This document shows positions 42,297 through 57,239 of a DNA stretch of 64,000 nt, piece by piece. Both the position numbers and the translations under genes were made by a program. Below the pieces are notes generated by a model. The model saw nothing but the letters and a program-made list of their open reading frames with translations, was not told the DNA's origin and did no database searches. Each line of letters starts with the position of its first letter. Position 1 is the first letter of the stretch. Source of the stretch: Zoroaster sp. YZ-2022 (lineage: Eukaryota > Echinodermata > Asteroidea > Forcipulatida > Zoroasteridae); the NCBI GenBank assembly GCA_029582265.1, contig CM055816.1, forward strand, positions 3,874,698-3,938,697, written 5' to 3'.

Positions 42297-43345
42297 GAAA
42301 TGAAATGTTGGTCTTTAACAACATGTCTTAAGTTAATTATTCCATATTTCTTTAATTTTTTTAAGTCTAATAACGTTCCGCCTCCCGTAATCACAGAGTT
42401 ATTCCATAAGGGTGTACCATATGCTTCATTTATACAACTAAAGTCAAATTGTACACTGCCACTTGATTTTATAAAGGCATTAATGACGTCTCTATAAAAC
42501 GACGGTGTTTCCGGACTAATCCGTTTATAATTGTTCAAAATAAACCAGCCAAGTTTGTCGTCTCCACTTGCCCTACCAATCCAATAGTCAAATAAGTTTT
42601 TCCAAATTCCCCCCTTTTGGGTATATTTTCTAAGCCATTGCAGTTTTAAGGCCCTCAGTTTAAACTCTACATTAATAAGTCCCGTCCCATCTTTTGTGTT
42701 TGGTCCCCTTATTGTATCCCTTTTCATCTTGTCCGGTCCCCCCGACCAATAAAATTCCCAAATTACATCGTTTAATTTCTTGATCAGGTGATCTGGACAC
42801 GAGATCACAGAACCAAAATAAGCCAAACTGCTATCCACAAGACAATGAACTACCACCGATTTAGCCTTCATTGTCAAGGAGCTTCCTTTCCATCTATTCA
42901 GTAATTTTTTTGCTTTGTGAATTCTTTCATCCCAATTTTCTTCTGGCTTAACTTCGTTTCCAAAATAAATGCCCAATACTTTCAATTTATGGTTCGTCCA
43001 TTCGAAATTTCCTGGTTTCTCTTCCCTATTTTTCCATTTTCCCAACCACAATCCTCGGGTTTTTTTGGGCATTAATTTTAGAACCAGATCCTTCACTGTA
43101 TGTGTAAAAAATATATTCCAAATTTTCAAAATCTGAATCCTGTGTGATAAATATGCTCATATCATCAGCGTGTTGTATTATTTTAACAATGTCTTGTTTC
43201 GGCAGCTCCAGACCTTTTATTAGTTTATTATTTCTAATCATATTGGCGAGTCCTTCCGCGCAGATGGCATACAACGATGGAGACATTGGGCACCCTTGTC
43301 TTATTCCTCTTGTGACTCGTATGGGCTCAGTAAAGTAATTGTTGA
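42297..43345 (-). pseudogene. ORF2 middle part (RT palm-thumb) of L1-like copy C
   Basis: Frame 43286-43026 gives SPSLYAICAEGLANMI and IIQHADDMSIFITQ (HADD near 43165). Frame 43129 downward gives the thumb: GLWLGKWKNREEKPGN, LNRWKGSSLTMKAKSV and WLRKYTQKGGIWKNLFDYWI. It stops at the transposon boundary at 42296. The frame changes near 43340 and 43070 are single small indels. Confidence 0.8.
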
Positions 43346-43347
43346 CA

Positions 43348-45228
43348 TTAATTGTGGATAACGGGGTTGCTGTAAATAGTCTTAATCCATTCTATTAGAC
43401 CTCCTGGGACTCCCATTGCCTCCATTGTTGCGTACATGTACCTCCATTCAATTCGATCAAATGCCTTTTCCTGATCAATGTTTATTATTGCTGCTGCTTT
43501 GTTATTTAAATTAACGTAATCTATGGCATCCCTTGCCACCATTAAATTGTCATGTATATTTCTACCTTTGACCCCGCAAGTTTGATTCTCATTGATCAAG
43601 TAAGGCATAAGTTTACATAGACGATTTGTAAGACATTTTGTTATAATTTTATAATCTACATTAAGAAGGCTTATTGGTCGCCAATTTTGTAAATTTTCCC
43701 TCTGTCCTTTGTTCTTATATATAATTCTAACGAGTGCTGTGTTCATTGAATTTGGAAGTCTCTTTTTTAATTTACAATAATTTACCAATTCTATAAAATC
43801 GTTTTTAATTACTTCCCAAAAGCTTACATAAAACTCTACGGTTAGTCCGTCTAAGCCCGGAGCTTTATCTCTATTCATTTCAAGGAGTGCTTCGTGCAAT
43901 TCATTCACCCCAATTTCCTTTTCAATGTTTGTAACCATTTCCTCTTCAAACTGAATTGGTTTAAAATTTCGCAAAATCTTTTGCATATGATGGTTGTTTG
44001 TTTTGTCAGAAGAGAAAAGCTCCGTATAATACCATTGAACATGTTTCATAATTGATGTCGTATTGTCTAAGAAATCTCCTTTTTCATTTGTTAAAATATT
44101 TATATAGTTAAATTGTCGCTGTTGTTTAACTGCTTCAAAGAAGTATTTGGAAGGTTTTTCACCGTGTATTTGTTTATTTGTATGGAGTTGGAGTTTTGTT
44201 TTTTCCCATTCTTTTTCTTCAAATGCTTTTAATTTTTTTTCAATATCGTCCAGTTCGGGCTTATTTGTAATATCAGGATTACTGACAAGAAATTCGTATT
44301 TTTGATCTAGATGATACTTTTCCTTCCTACGTTCAAAATATTTTGCCTTCTCCCCTGCTTTCATAATTTCTTTAAGTCGATTCTTTCCAAGATCCCACCA
44401 CTCCATAATATCTTTGTACTTAGTTTGTTGTGTTTTCCAAAAATTCCAAAACCACTGTATTTTTTGTTTACAAATTTCATCTGTCAGCAGGTCTTTTCCA
44501 CATATCCACCTTCCAGGTCCTTTTTTTATTAGAAAATTTTCAATTCGAACAATAATTGTATTATGATCGGATAAGCTGGTTGGTTCAACTGATATTTGTT
44601 TTATTTTTGGTGCAATGTTTTCGGATGCCAGAATGTAATCAATTCGACTTTTTTTCCTTAGGCCTTTATGATAAAAAGTACTTTGTGTAGTTTCATGGAA
44701 GGTTTTCCCTAGATCAATTAAGCCGTATGACTGTATAAAATTAAGTAAAACATTTCTACTGCTGTCACGTATTTCTGTATTGTCAATTTGACAGTTTAGA
44801 TCACCGGCTATAATACAATTATCATTTAATTGATTTTTATGAAATACATTTTCAATTTCTTTAAAGAAGAGGCTTCTTTCGACAATCAAGTTTGGCGCAT
44901 ACACTGAGAAGAGAGAAATTGGGTTTTCATGAATATGGATGTCCCCTTTGACCCACCTTCCATTTTTATCACCCTGATAGTTAGTTAATGATATACCACT
45001 TTTGTTCGACGTTAATAGTGCCACACCTCGACTATTTGTCGTGCCGTGGCTAAAATAAACGTCCCCTCCCCATTGTTGTCGCCAAACCATCTCGTCAGCC
45101 TCTACACTGTGGGTCTCCTGAAGGCATATCACAGCAATTTTCTTTCTTGCTAGGTAATTAAACAGTAAATCTCTTTTATGATAGTCTCTCAAACCGTTAA
45201 CATTAAGTGAGGCTATTGCGCATGCCAT
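43348..45228 (-). CDS. ORF2 EN and N-terminal RT of L1-like copy C
   Basis: Starting at the likely ATG 45228 (MACAIASLNVNGLRDYHKRD), the endonuclease is intact: ICLQETHSVEADE, SVYAPNLIVER, IAGDLNCQIDNTE, SLSDHNTIIVRI. The RT follows with GEKPSKYFFEAVKQ, PGLDGLTVEFYVS, NWRPISLLNVDYKI, GVKGRNIHDNLM and NIDQEKAFDRIEW (motif A). The frame ends at 43348 just before motif B, which continues in another frame. Confidence 0.88.
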   Translation of the reverse strand: MACAIASLNVNGLRDYHKRDLLFNYLARKKIAVICLQETHSVEADEMVWRQQWGGDVYFSHGTTNSRGVALLTSNKSGISLTNYQGDKNGRWVKGDIHIHENPISLFSVYAPNLIVERSLFFKEIENVFHKNQLNDNCIIAGDLNCQIDNTEIRDSSRNVLLNFIQSYGLIDLGKTFHETTQSTFYHKGLRKKSRIDYILASENIAPKIKQISVEPTSLSDHNTIIVRIENFLIKKGPGRWICGKDLLTDEICKQKIQWFWNFWKTQQTKYKDIMEWWDLGKNRLKEIMKAGEKAKYFERRKEKYHLDQKYEFLVSNPDITNKPELDDIEKKLKAFEEKEWEKTKLQLHTNKQIHGEKPSKYFFEAVKQQRQFNYINILTNEKGDFLDNTTSIMKHVQWYYTELFSSDKTNNHHMQKILRNFKPIQFEEEMVTNIEKEIGVNELHEALLEMNRDKAPGLDGLTVEFYVSFWEVIKNDFIELVNYCKLKKRLPNSMNTALVRIIYKNKGQRENLQNWRPISLLNVDYKIITKCLTNRLCKLMPYLINENQTCGVKGRNIHDNLMVARDAIDYVNLNNKAAAIINIDQEKAFDRIEWRYMYATMEAMGVPGGLIEWIKTIYSNPVIHN

Positions 45229-45292
45229 CAGGAGAATCACACTGAGGTAAAACATTATACGTTGGTGGAGTTTAATATTTACAAACAATTAA

Positions 45293-46862
45293 TTAAATAT
45301 CCTCGCGTCTTCCTCTTCCTCTTCCTTTTGTTGTGTTCGGCGGTTTAGCAGGATATGGGTTTCTTCTCGACTGGGCCATAGCCCCTGCCCCTCTTTTCTT
45401 TCTAAAACGCTGTACCCCATGTCTGTTATAGGGAACCAAATCTTCATAGTCTTCTTCGTTTCTCGGTTCTTCTTGTCTTGGCGTATATTCGTCTTCTGAT
45501 ATCATTTCTTCTTCTTCTTCTTCTTCTTCCGAGACTCCTTCTCCCGGGGTGTATTCGTCGCTCTCTTCCCAATTGTTCCTGGTTTCTATTTTTCTCTTGC
45601 GTGCGCACAGAGTATCGTCATCCACGCATTCCTGATGCTTCGAAATTTTTCCATTTCTATTTTCTGTTTGTTCATCTGCTGGCTTCGTCGCGTTCTGATT
45701 TGTTTGTTTTTCAGCCGATTGCTTCCCTGCTGGTTTGTTGATCGGCGTTTCTGTTGGGTGTTCTTTCTGTTGGTTTACAGCCATATCCGTTTTCTGCTTG
45801 TCTGTTGGTTGTTTAGAGTACTTCTTTCCAGTTTTCCTCGTCTTTTCTTCGGTTCTCTTTGTCTTTTCTTCACCCTCTCTTTGTTTGGTTTCCTTCTCCT
45901 TCTGCTGCTGATCTGTCATTTCTGCCCATGACATTTTGATGGTGTTTTCTTTCTTTTGTGATATCTTCCCTTGGTTCTCTTTTTGTTTTTTCGCCTGTTG
46001 TTCTTTGTTCTGTCCATTCGGCTGTTTTGCTTCTTTGTTCTTTAGTGTCTCCTCTTTGTTAATATCTTGTTTGTTGTGCGATTGTTGTGCTATCTCCATA
46101 CTATCCGATGCGTCGCTTTCGTTTTCGTGGTCATTTTGGTTTTCATTGTCTTCGTGTAGTATTAAAATTGGGGTTGGTTGTTCTCCTTCTTCCTCTATAT
46201 CGTCCCCCTCTTCATCTCTGCTCTCGCTGTCATCGTTGTGGTCTCTGGCCCTGTGGGCGCGGCTTCCACAGATAAAACATCTCCCTCTGAGATCGAAGTT
46301 CGGCGCTATATGATTGGAGCTTTGGCAAATGCGACACGTCTTCTGTTGTCCTCTGTGGTTAACGGGTATATTGAAAGCTCCGATTTTAATAAAGCTGGGA
46401 ATGGGTTTTTTAATGTCTTTTATGAGAAGGCTTCTTACTCCATTTTCTACTTCTTTGTCGAAGGTGTGGTATTGTCTACGCACGTTTTCAACCGTTCCGT
46501 ATTGCATGAGCGCGTTTACCACCACGTTATCGCTCATTTCATATGGTACCTTTGCATAAACCACAGTAGAATTCATTATGTTGGCTCTTTCACGCTCCAT
46601 TCATTGTTATGCCCTTTGTAGCTATTAATTCGCATTCTCTTTCATCCGTAAATGTTACGTTATACCAGCCTCTGTTCAATTGGGATATGCACTTTGTTTT
46701 CTTCAAAGAATGGAGTTGCTTTCCTATGGCGTTGTATACTTCCTCGGGCTCAATTTCTATATCCCTTGCGTAGAATCGAACCGTGTTTAGGCGCTGAAGG
46801 CCCAGGTGTGCTTGGGTATGACTACCCATTTTTCTACGGCTGCCGTGGATGTCAAAATCCAC
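45293..46862 (-). pseudogene. ORF1 of L1-like copy C, one frameshift
   Basis: Two overlapping frames make up the protein: 46862-46590 (TVRFYARDIEIEPEEVYNAI, LNRGWYNVTFTDERECELIA) and 46600-45293 (ERANIMNSTVVYAKVPYEMS, GVRSLLIKDIKKPIPSFI). The shift is at about 46595. The first knuckle reads CRICQSSNHIAPNFD, where the final Cys position is Phe. The second is CFICGSRAHRARDH and intact. The linker here is Lys/Gln/Glu-rich, followed by an EEEEEEE run and a TKGRGRGRR tail. It is the RNA-binding partner of ORF2. Confidence 0.8.
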
Positions 46863-46990
46863 CCTGCAAGCCCTTCTGTTCGTCTTAAATTATTGTTTGG
46901 TCAAGGATATACTTAAACACTTCTTACCTCGAATAAGGTTGAATTTTGGTTGACGATTTTCCTCTCTAAAGTGATGAAAAACTACGTTTT

Positions 46991-48520
<1,530 letters not shown>

Positions 48521-48646
48521 ATAAATTCATTATCTAGTAAATAATCGGCTTGTTTCACGTTGGATACATTTAAAGCTTTGGTTGCTGGTGACGCTTGGAC
48601 ATTTCACAGATAAACCAAATGTTGTTATTGATAATATTTTGAACAG

Positions 48647-48910
48647 GCATTGGTCCAAATATATACTGTCCATCTGATATTACTGTCAATGCGAGCATGG
48701 CAACCAATGGAAGTACAGTATACTGGATGGTCAATGCATCTGACATTGTTGATGGAGTCGTCAATACCACTTGCTGGATTGGATGTGATAATGAAACTGT
48801 AGAAAGGAATTCAGGAGACTTTTTTGATGTTGGTGACACACTGGTGACATGTAATACATCTGATGCTGCAGGCAACACTGCAATGTGTAGCGTCAATATC
48901 ACTGTCATAG
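48647..48910 (+). CDS. HYR (hyalin repeat) domain exon 2
   Basis: After an acceptor TTTTGAACAG the frame reads GPNIYCPSDITVNASMATNG, STVYWMVNASDIVDGVVN, CWIGCDNET, VGDTLVTCNTSDAAGNTAMC and SVNITVI. This is a complete HYR module: a CP near the start, AsDiVDG, GdTlVTC..sDaaGN.a.C, and the closing V.I.V strand. Exon length to the probable donor (ATAG|TTAAAA, a weak site) is 264 nt, divisible by three and phase 1-1, so it can be tandemly added or skipped without frame loss. Several N-x-S/T glycosylation sequons. It lies 18 bases before the N gap. Product: part of an extracellular adhesion-type protein with exon 15758-16014. Confidence 0.85.
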
Positions 48911-48927
48911 TTAAAATTAAATTGTTA

Positions 48928-49427
48928 NNNNNNNNNNNNNNNNNNNNNNNNNNNNNNNNNNNNNNNNNNNNNNNNNNNNNNNNNNNNNNNNNNNNNNNNN
49001 NNNNNNNNNNNNNNNNNNNNNNNNNNNNNNNNNNNNNNNNNNNNNNNNNNNNNNNNNNNNNNNNNNNNNNNNNNNNNNNNNNNNNNNNNNNNNNNNNNNN
49101 NNNNNNNNNNNNNNNNNNNNNNNNNNNNNNNNNNNNNNNNNNNNNNNNNNNNNNNNNNNNNNNNNNNNNNNNNNNNNNNNNNNNNNNNNNNNNNNNNNNN
49201 NNNNNNNNNNNNNNNNNNNNNNNNNNNNNNNNNNNNNNNNNNNNNNNNNNNNNNNNNNNNNNNNNNNNNNNNNNNNNNNNNNNNNNNNNNNNNNNNNNNN
49301 NNNNNNNNNNNNNNNNNNNNNNNNNNNNNNNNNNNNNNNNNNNNNNNNNNNNNNNNNNNNNNNNNNNNNNNNNNNNNNNNNNNNNNNNNNNNNNNNNNNN
49401 NNNNNNNNNNNNNNNNNNNNNNNNNNN
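48928..49427. other. Assembly gap, 500 N
   Basis: A second gap of exactly 500 N. Directly to its right the inverted copy of the left segment begins, so this scaffolding join created the palindromic arrangement of the window. Confidence 0.99.
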
Positions 49428-50130
49428 CAGTGAAAAAGTTTTTTTTTCGACTAAAAAGGATATTACCCACAAAGATAAGTTGTTAAAAATAAAAAGGTAG
49501 ACAAAAAATTGGATTTTGCAAAACAGTGAAACTATGGAACATCTCTTTATTTATTGTAACAAAACTTGGTCATCGTGGATTTACAGTGGTAATAAGCATT
49601 TCTATAGAATGATAAGCAACCGAATCCTGGGCTATGGAGAAAATGTGACAGATGTCCTTTATTATTAATTGCGAAACTACAAAAAATTATATGGGTAACC
49701 AGGTGTTATAACTTAGGTGTAAAAGAACAAATAAAATGCAAAGACTTAGAGTTTATTTACAGAAGAGCATTAAAAATACTCGAATAAGAGAAGGGTAGAC
49801 TTTCTAAAAACAGAGTTCTATGTGAAGGTCATAGATGGAAATAAGAATATCAATTTGAAAGGAAACATTTCTCAACTTGAAGACATACGGTGTACGTAAT
49901 ATAAAAATAGTAAATATTGTACATAAATGAATTTGTTTGCATACTTAATGGAAGACAATGGTATTTTTAAGAGTTGTATGCATATAAATTGTAAATTATA
50001 GTATTATCCTTTTTTTTTAGTTTTTAATTTTTTAAAGTGACGATTTATTTTTTGTGTAAATGGTAGTCATATTTTTTTGTATTGTATGGAAAGACAAAAT
50101 AAATAAAAGGGTTTATGACTCCCAAAGGTT
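49428..50130 (+). mobile_element. Inverted, decayed copy of L1-C 3' end
   Basis: Matches the reverse complement of about 40435-41150: CGACTAAAAAGGATATTACC, then ATGGAACATCTCTTTATTTA and TTGTAACAAAACTTGG. Differences are mainly single-base losses and short indels (for example missing bases in A runs), which destroy the ORF2 C-terminal frame. The terminal hairpin is damaged (TTTATGACTCC at about 50110). Confidence 0.85.
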
Positions 50131-50860
<730 letters not shown>

Positions 50861-53800
50861 GTACAAGACGTGTGTCCCTCGGCTCCCGTTTCTTGTTTTT
50901 GTTTTGCTACTTATCGATTGTTTCCTCCTTTTAAAGCGAGCAGACGTTCTTTCTGGTAGAAAAGCTGTGAGCCACTACAGAAATCTTTTCTAGGTTTTTT
51001 AACTGTAAGATGAGCCATTTCAGGCCTTTTCTTAAACTTTCCTTTTAGATAAATTAGCCAGACGCGCCATGTCTGTTTGACTTCATGCTCTCGTACAGGC
51101 CGCCATGAACAACCAGACATTGCGGAGGCCCGAACGCGATTCGCTTCCAATGCCCGACATAACTGGAGGAACTTCCATCACGCGATATCGACAAAGCCAT
51201 TGAAAACTGGCTGAATATAGTACAAGGCGATAACATTAAATGCATCGCGTCTTTTGGACTAATGGATGGTACAATGTGACCTTTGATAATGAAAAGCAGA
51301 GTGAGGTGATAGCCCAGAGAGGGCTACCTTTACACGGTCTGCTGATTCCATGTGAAAAGAAACAAATGTCTTACATGACTCGGTAGTGGTCTGCGCAAAG
51401 TCCCATACGAGATGAGCGACCAGACAGTCATCACCGTTCTATCAGCGCTGCCTTTGGTACAGTCGTCAACATACAGCGCCAGTACGACTTCCCAACACAG
51501 CAATAGAAACAGGGTAAGAAGCCTACTAATAAAGAACTTAAAGAAATCCATCCCAAGTTACATCAAAGTTGGCGGTTCTCTCTCCTATCAAGTATAAGGG
51601 GCAACCAAACTTGTAATTTGTCACCAAACGGGACACTTCGCTAGAAATTGTGAATTGAGAGGTCGATGCTTCATTTGCGGCAGTCGAGACCATAGAGCAG
51701 AAGAACACAGGAACAAGAAGATAAGCGGGACGAAATTGTTTCGGACATTGAGATGACGGTCATGACTCGGACGGTCGTGACTCGGGCGGTCGTGACTCGG
51801 GCGGTCGTGACTCGGGCGGTCGTGACTCGGGCGGTCGTGACTCGGGCGGTCGTGACTCTGACGGTCATGACTCTGACGGTCGCGCGCTCTGACGGTCATG
51901 AGTTTGATGACCATGAGTCCGACGATCAAAGAACAATGATCAGGAAGCCCGCATAGATTGCGACAAAACGACGTTTCAGATGATGACGCTGAGGACGACC
52001 CGCCAATCGCAAGAGAGAGTAAGCCGGACCAAGGAAAACCCCAAAGATAATGTCAAGAAAGAGACACTACTAAACAACAGAAGACAGTAAAATTTCACAG
52101 GCATCCAATCATCTCGTCCACAGCAGCCGATGAATCTAGTAATGAATGAGAAAACCCCACAGGAAAGGGCGCAGACAAAAGAAATAAACCGTCATTCTAA
52201 AGAGCAATACTTCAAAATTCCACTCAGGAAGATCACAGAATGAAAACGAAAAAGAGCGACGCATTGACAGACCAAGGACAACAATCTGATAAAGAACCAA
52301 ACAAACAAACAAAAACATGGGCATGTATGGTTGCAGAGAAATCTGAAGTAGCACAATCAAGGTTAAAGGAATCACCAAGAGTCGACGAATACCAGATGGA
52401 AGACGAAGATGCAGAAGAAACTCCAATAGACGACAGGTATACCCTATATACCCGGAAAGGTGTACAAGGTACAGGAAAAAAAAGAGGAAGTGGCGTATCA
52501 TCTCAACCACAGAGAGATCCTTCGTATACCAAGGAAGAGGACGTGGAAGGAGAGGTACAAGTACTGAATAGAGACCTAATATGGTTATTGTTACCCTTTT
52601 GTCATTCGATGTATAATGTAATTTAAAACATATAATTGAAGGCTCTAACCAAAGCAACATTAAATGTAAACGGTCTCAGAAATGACCAGAAAATAGAAAT
52701 GTTATTAAATAATCTTTAATAATCATAAAATATCCAAAGACTGTCTGAAGGAAACTCACAGTGTACAATCTGATGAAAATATTTGGCACCAAAGCAATGG
52801 GGGAATATTATCTTTAGCCATGGGAAAGTAATAGCAGAGGGTTGCTCTTTAACTTCCTTCAAAAGCGGATTGATATTGTTAATCATCAAAGGGACAATAA
52901 AGGGAGATGGGTTAAAGCTGAAAATACAGATGAAGAAAAAATATTACTGTGTTTTCCGTCTATGCACCTAACATACCGAAAGGAAAATCTTCCTTAACCC
53001 TAACTCCCTAATCTAAGCATTTTTACTAGAATCTTTCCTCAACCTATCAAATCCCTACACCATGGTTGACTGTTGCTGGTTTACAGTACTCAACCCATCA
53101 AACTCCAACAGTCCTATTGCTATAACAGTACTCAACCCGTCAAACTCCAACAGGCCCTTAGCTGTTGGATTTGATTGAGTGAGACACATGGCCCAAAGTA
53201 AAGTTTGAACACCACTGGAGTCACACAGTACTCAACATCATAATCCAACAATTGTTTCATGCTAAAAAAACTTAACTATACAAAAACTAAAACACCCTAT
53301 AGAATAAATGGTAGGTTCTAGTTGTATGATGTTGAACACAATGCCAAACATACCTAAGTACAATATTTGCCTTTATCATCAGTTGTTTATTACAGCAGGT
53401 TGCATACACACTCTCTCCACTCAAAGTCTAACAATGTTGCATGCTAGTAGAACCACCGTCCTCACTCAATCAAAATCCTTACTGTTACTGCACACATACA
53501 GTACTCATCCAGCCATATTCAACACTTTACACATGCCATATCAGAGTACGGTACTCAACCCATCAAACTCCAACAATCCCTGGTGTTTGGGTTTGAAACA
53601 GATGGGATCGTTAGGGTTAAAGATTTTGAATTTTTGTAACAACTAATTGTAAACACACGGATAATTACATTATAACCGGTGATTTTAATTGCCATAGCGA
53701 TCATGACAAGCAAGACCAAAGTGCCAAAATATTTCATAATTTTTATTGAAGCTAATGATCTTTTGATGTGGAAAAACGTTTACTACCCTGAGCCGAGACA

Positions 53801-56800
53801 CACATTTTATCATAAAATATAAACAAACCAGTCGCATAGATTACATCTTGGCCTCTGAGAGAATTTGAGATGCAAAATCAAAGAAATATCTGCTGAATCC
53901 ACTTTCCTTTCAGATCATAAGCACTTATTATGCCTTGAAAATCATTCCATTCAAACAGGGCCAGGTAGGTGGGTTTGTAGAAAAGAATTATGTCTGAAGA
54001 TAACTGTAAAACAAAAATTGAGTGGTTTGGCTTTTGGCAAACAAACAAAAAAGTATTATGACAATATCGCGCAGTGGTGGGATATTGGAAGAACGAACTT
54101 AAAGCAAAATAATTAAAGACTATGACATTACTAAAACATACAAAATCAATAAAGTTAAGCGCCAGATTCAAGAACGGTATGATTTTCTTTGTAACAATCT
54201 ACTTTGGATAATAAAAATGAATTAAACGACATTGAAAACCAACTTAAATGGTATGAGTACCAAGAATGGGAGAAGGCTAAGTTATGGCTTCATACCAACA
54301 CAAAGTGGAAGGGAAAACCCAACAAATTTTTTTTCAGCAGCCAAACAACAACACCAGAATAATGCCATAAACTTCAAATGACCAGGGCGATATTTTTAAC
54401 AAACCTTCATCCATGTTGAAGCATGCGCACTTCTACAGTGGTGTTCACATCTAATCAAACTAACAATTTTTCATATGACAAAAAGTCTTAATGAGGTTGA
54501 CCCAATGGAATTAGGAAATGAAAAGGCTATGAACATGGAAAATGATCTCAGTATGAACGAATTTTTGGTGCGCTTAAGAATGGCACGAGATAAAGCTCCT
54601 GGAATGGATGGCCTCACGGTTGAATTTTATTTGAAATATTGGTATATTTTTAATAATGATTTTATGGATGTGGTTAATTATTGTAAAACTAATATGCGGT
54701 GCCCCGCTCCATGAATTTAGCTTTAGTGAGACCCATTTTTAAAACAAAGGTGAAAGAGAATCTCAGAAATTGGAGGCCCATAAGTGTTCTAAATGTTGAT
54801 TATAAAATTATTGCTAAAGCCCTGAATAAGCGTTTGAGTAAAATTATGCCTCTTTTAATTAAAGAACAACAAACATGCGGAGTTAAAGGAAGGAATATCC
54901 AAAAATGAGGTTTAATGACTATTAGAACACCATTGATTATATTAATTTAAATAACAGTAAAGCTGCTATTGTAAATATCGATCAGGAAAAGGCTTTCGAC
55001 AGAATGAATGAGAATATATGTATGCAATGATGGAGAGGATGGGGATCCCTGCCAATTTTATCGATTGGATCAAAATGTTGTATAATAATCCTTTAGCGAC
55101 GGTTAACATAAACAATTTTTACGGAGCCCATTAAGATCACCAGAGGGATTCATCAAGGATGTCCACTTTCTCCATCATTGTACACAATATGTGCTGAAGG
55201 TTTAGCTAACATATACGTAACAATAATTGTATTAAGGTGTTCAATTGCCGATGCATAATGCATCTGTTAAGATCATCCAACATGCGGATGACATTAGTAT
55301 GTTTATCACCGATCCTAATGATTTTCATGAACTAAATAAAATTGTATACACTTACAGTGAAGGGTCAGGATCAAAATTAATAAAAAGTAAAACTCAAGAG
55401 GCTCTGGTTAGGGATGTGGAAAAATAAGGTTGATAACCGGGTAATTTTATTTGGTCTGAACACAAATTGAAAATGTTGGGTGTATTCTTTGAAACGAGGT
55501 TGATCCTGAAGAAAATTGGGTTTGGGAGGTTTTAATAAAATCAAAAAATGTGCTTAATAGATGGAAAGGAAGATCCTTAACAATGAAAGGCCGTGCCATT
55601 GTTGTAAATTCTTTAGTTGGAAGTATGTTATCATATTATGGCTCAGTAATATCATGCCCAGAACACTTGAGAAAAAACTTAACGATATCATTTGGAATTT
55701 TTACTGGCTCGGAAAACCGCACAAAATTAAAGAGAAACGATTTGTGGGCCTGGTAAAAAATTGGTGTACTGGTGTAATTAATATCACATATAAATTAATA
55801 GCCCTTAAATTACAATGGTTAAATAAGTTCACTCAGCTAAAATGGAAAATGGAAAATTTTATTTGAATTCTGGATTAACAAGGCTAGTGGCCGACAACCT
55901 TGGTTGGTATACTTTTAACAACCCCAAAAAGATTAGTCCAAATATTCCTACCTTTTATAAAGACGTGATTGACTCTTATGTTAAATTAGGCGGCCATATT
56001 CAATTTGAGCCCTGTTTTATTAATTAAGTCTTGTATATGCCGTTGTGTAAAATTTCTGTTATTACTATTGGAAAAAAAAAATTTTATTCAAAATTTCTTA
56101 AACCAGCAGGTTTTTTGGTACTTGGACAGAAGTTACTGTAAATAATACGTTAATTCACTTCAGAGAATTAGCAAAATGTAAAATAAAAACTATTAATGCG
56201 GGTAAAATTATGGGTAACTTAAGTAAACATATTAATCCTAATTTTTAAAGAGACTAGGGCGGTCCAGCTAATCATTTTGTAATTATTTGTCAGTTAATAT
56301 GAATGGAATTGAAGAAAACTATGTTCTTGTATCTAAAATTCAATGTAAAATGGCTTTACAAGAATATGATTGTTAGAAATTTTATTCCACCTACCTCTGA
56401 ATCAAAATGGAATTTTAAACTAAATATTAGCACCCCATTAGACTGGGACGAAATTTGGTTTGAAAGCAAATAGCAAAAGTATGGACCACAAAGATAGAGA
56501 TCTTTGGTTTCGTTTGAGACACAGAATACTTCCCACAAATGATATGTTACATAAAATGGATAAGACTCCTGATTTAAAGTGTGGTCTCTGTAAAACAGAA
56601 ATAAAACCCTGGAACATTTATTCATTTACTGCATTAAAACTCTTGATTCTTGGCTCTGTGTTGAAAATATACTTAGAATTTATACTGGGAACAAACTTTT
56701 ATACCTTAATGACAATGTAACAGAATTCTGGGATACAGAAACAAATGTCTGAGATGGCTTTATTCATAACAGCTAAATTACATAACACTATTTGGGTGAC

Positions 56801-57173
56801 CAGATGCCACAACCTTGATAACAAAGATCCGATAAAAGGTTTGGACCTCTTAAACTTGTATAGAAGGTCCTTAAAAAATACTTTAATTCTTGAGAAAAAA
56901 AGGCTTTCCTCAAATGTTTTCTTTCAATTGTATGGTAAAAACAGTGCTTTTTGTAAAATTGTAAATGATGAAATTGTCTTAACGTTCTAATGATGATGGT
57001 ACAAGAAGGATGCTTATGTACTTATATTGGTGATGGGTACACTTTTGTATTTTCTGTATATTTTGTATATTAATGTTTGTAGTTTGCTTGTCTTTAAATT
57101 GTAATTGTGCGAAGAATTAATAATAAATGGAGTTGTATGACTCCAAAGGAATTTAAAAAAAAAATAAAAAAAA

Positions 57174-57180
<7 letters not shown>
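50861..57180 (+). pseudogene. Inverted, decayed copy of L1-B
   Basis: Reverse-complement copy of 33342-39696 with the same order. It has a 5' UTR (CTCGGCTCCCGTTTCTTG), ORF1 pieces with the GRDSG array (51750-51890) and TKEEDVEGE in place of the RG tail. A TTAA-flanked transposon (about 52995-53620) follows, then ORF2 pieces such as MDGLTVEFYLKYWYIF (54607), IIQHADDISMF (55263) and ARDKAPG. The stem-loop at 57129-57144 is intact. Dozens of one- to few-base indels break every frame; several segments of 60-90 codons remain open. Not functional as written, and much of the damage may be sequence error. Confidence 0.85.
52995..53620. mobile_element. Inverted copy of the TTAA-flanked transposon
   Basis: CTTCCTTAACCCTAACTCCC at about 52992 and GTTAGGGTTAAAGATTTTGA near 53611 mark the same insertion point in ORF2 as at 36922-37548. 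The TTGGAGTTTGA...TACTGT motifs are present in reverse orientation. The insertion therefore predates the split of the two segments. Confidence 0.8.

Positions 57181-57182
<2 letters not shown>

Positions 57183-57237
<55 letters not shown>
57183..57237. repeat. (AAT)n between L1-B copy and CR1 copy
   Basis: About 18 AAT units, joined on the left to an A-rich L1 tail and a short (AT)n and on the right to AAGATTTATAGCGCGC, the reverse complement of the CR1 3' end. It is the tail-to-tail junction corresponding to 33302-33341. Confidence 0.9.

Positions 57238-57239
<2 letters not shown>

Larger units (their letters stand above)
40400..46990 (-). mobile_element. Tx1/L1-like LINE copy C, minus strand
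   Basis: Third related element: a 5' region to about 46990, ORF1 (46862-45293), ORF2 (45228-40784, several breaks), a 3' UTR and a stem-loop at 40430-40445 beside a T-rich (A-rich in sense) tail and (ATT)n. Its 5' end is followed by another (TTA)n at about 47013. ORF2 is interrupted by an 803-bp transposon at 41487-42289. It is diverged from A and B but of the same clade. Only its last 750 bp is represented in the inverted segment (49428-50130). Confidence 0.88.
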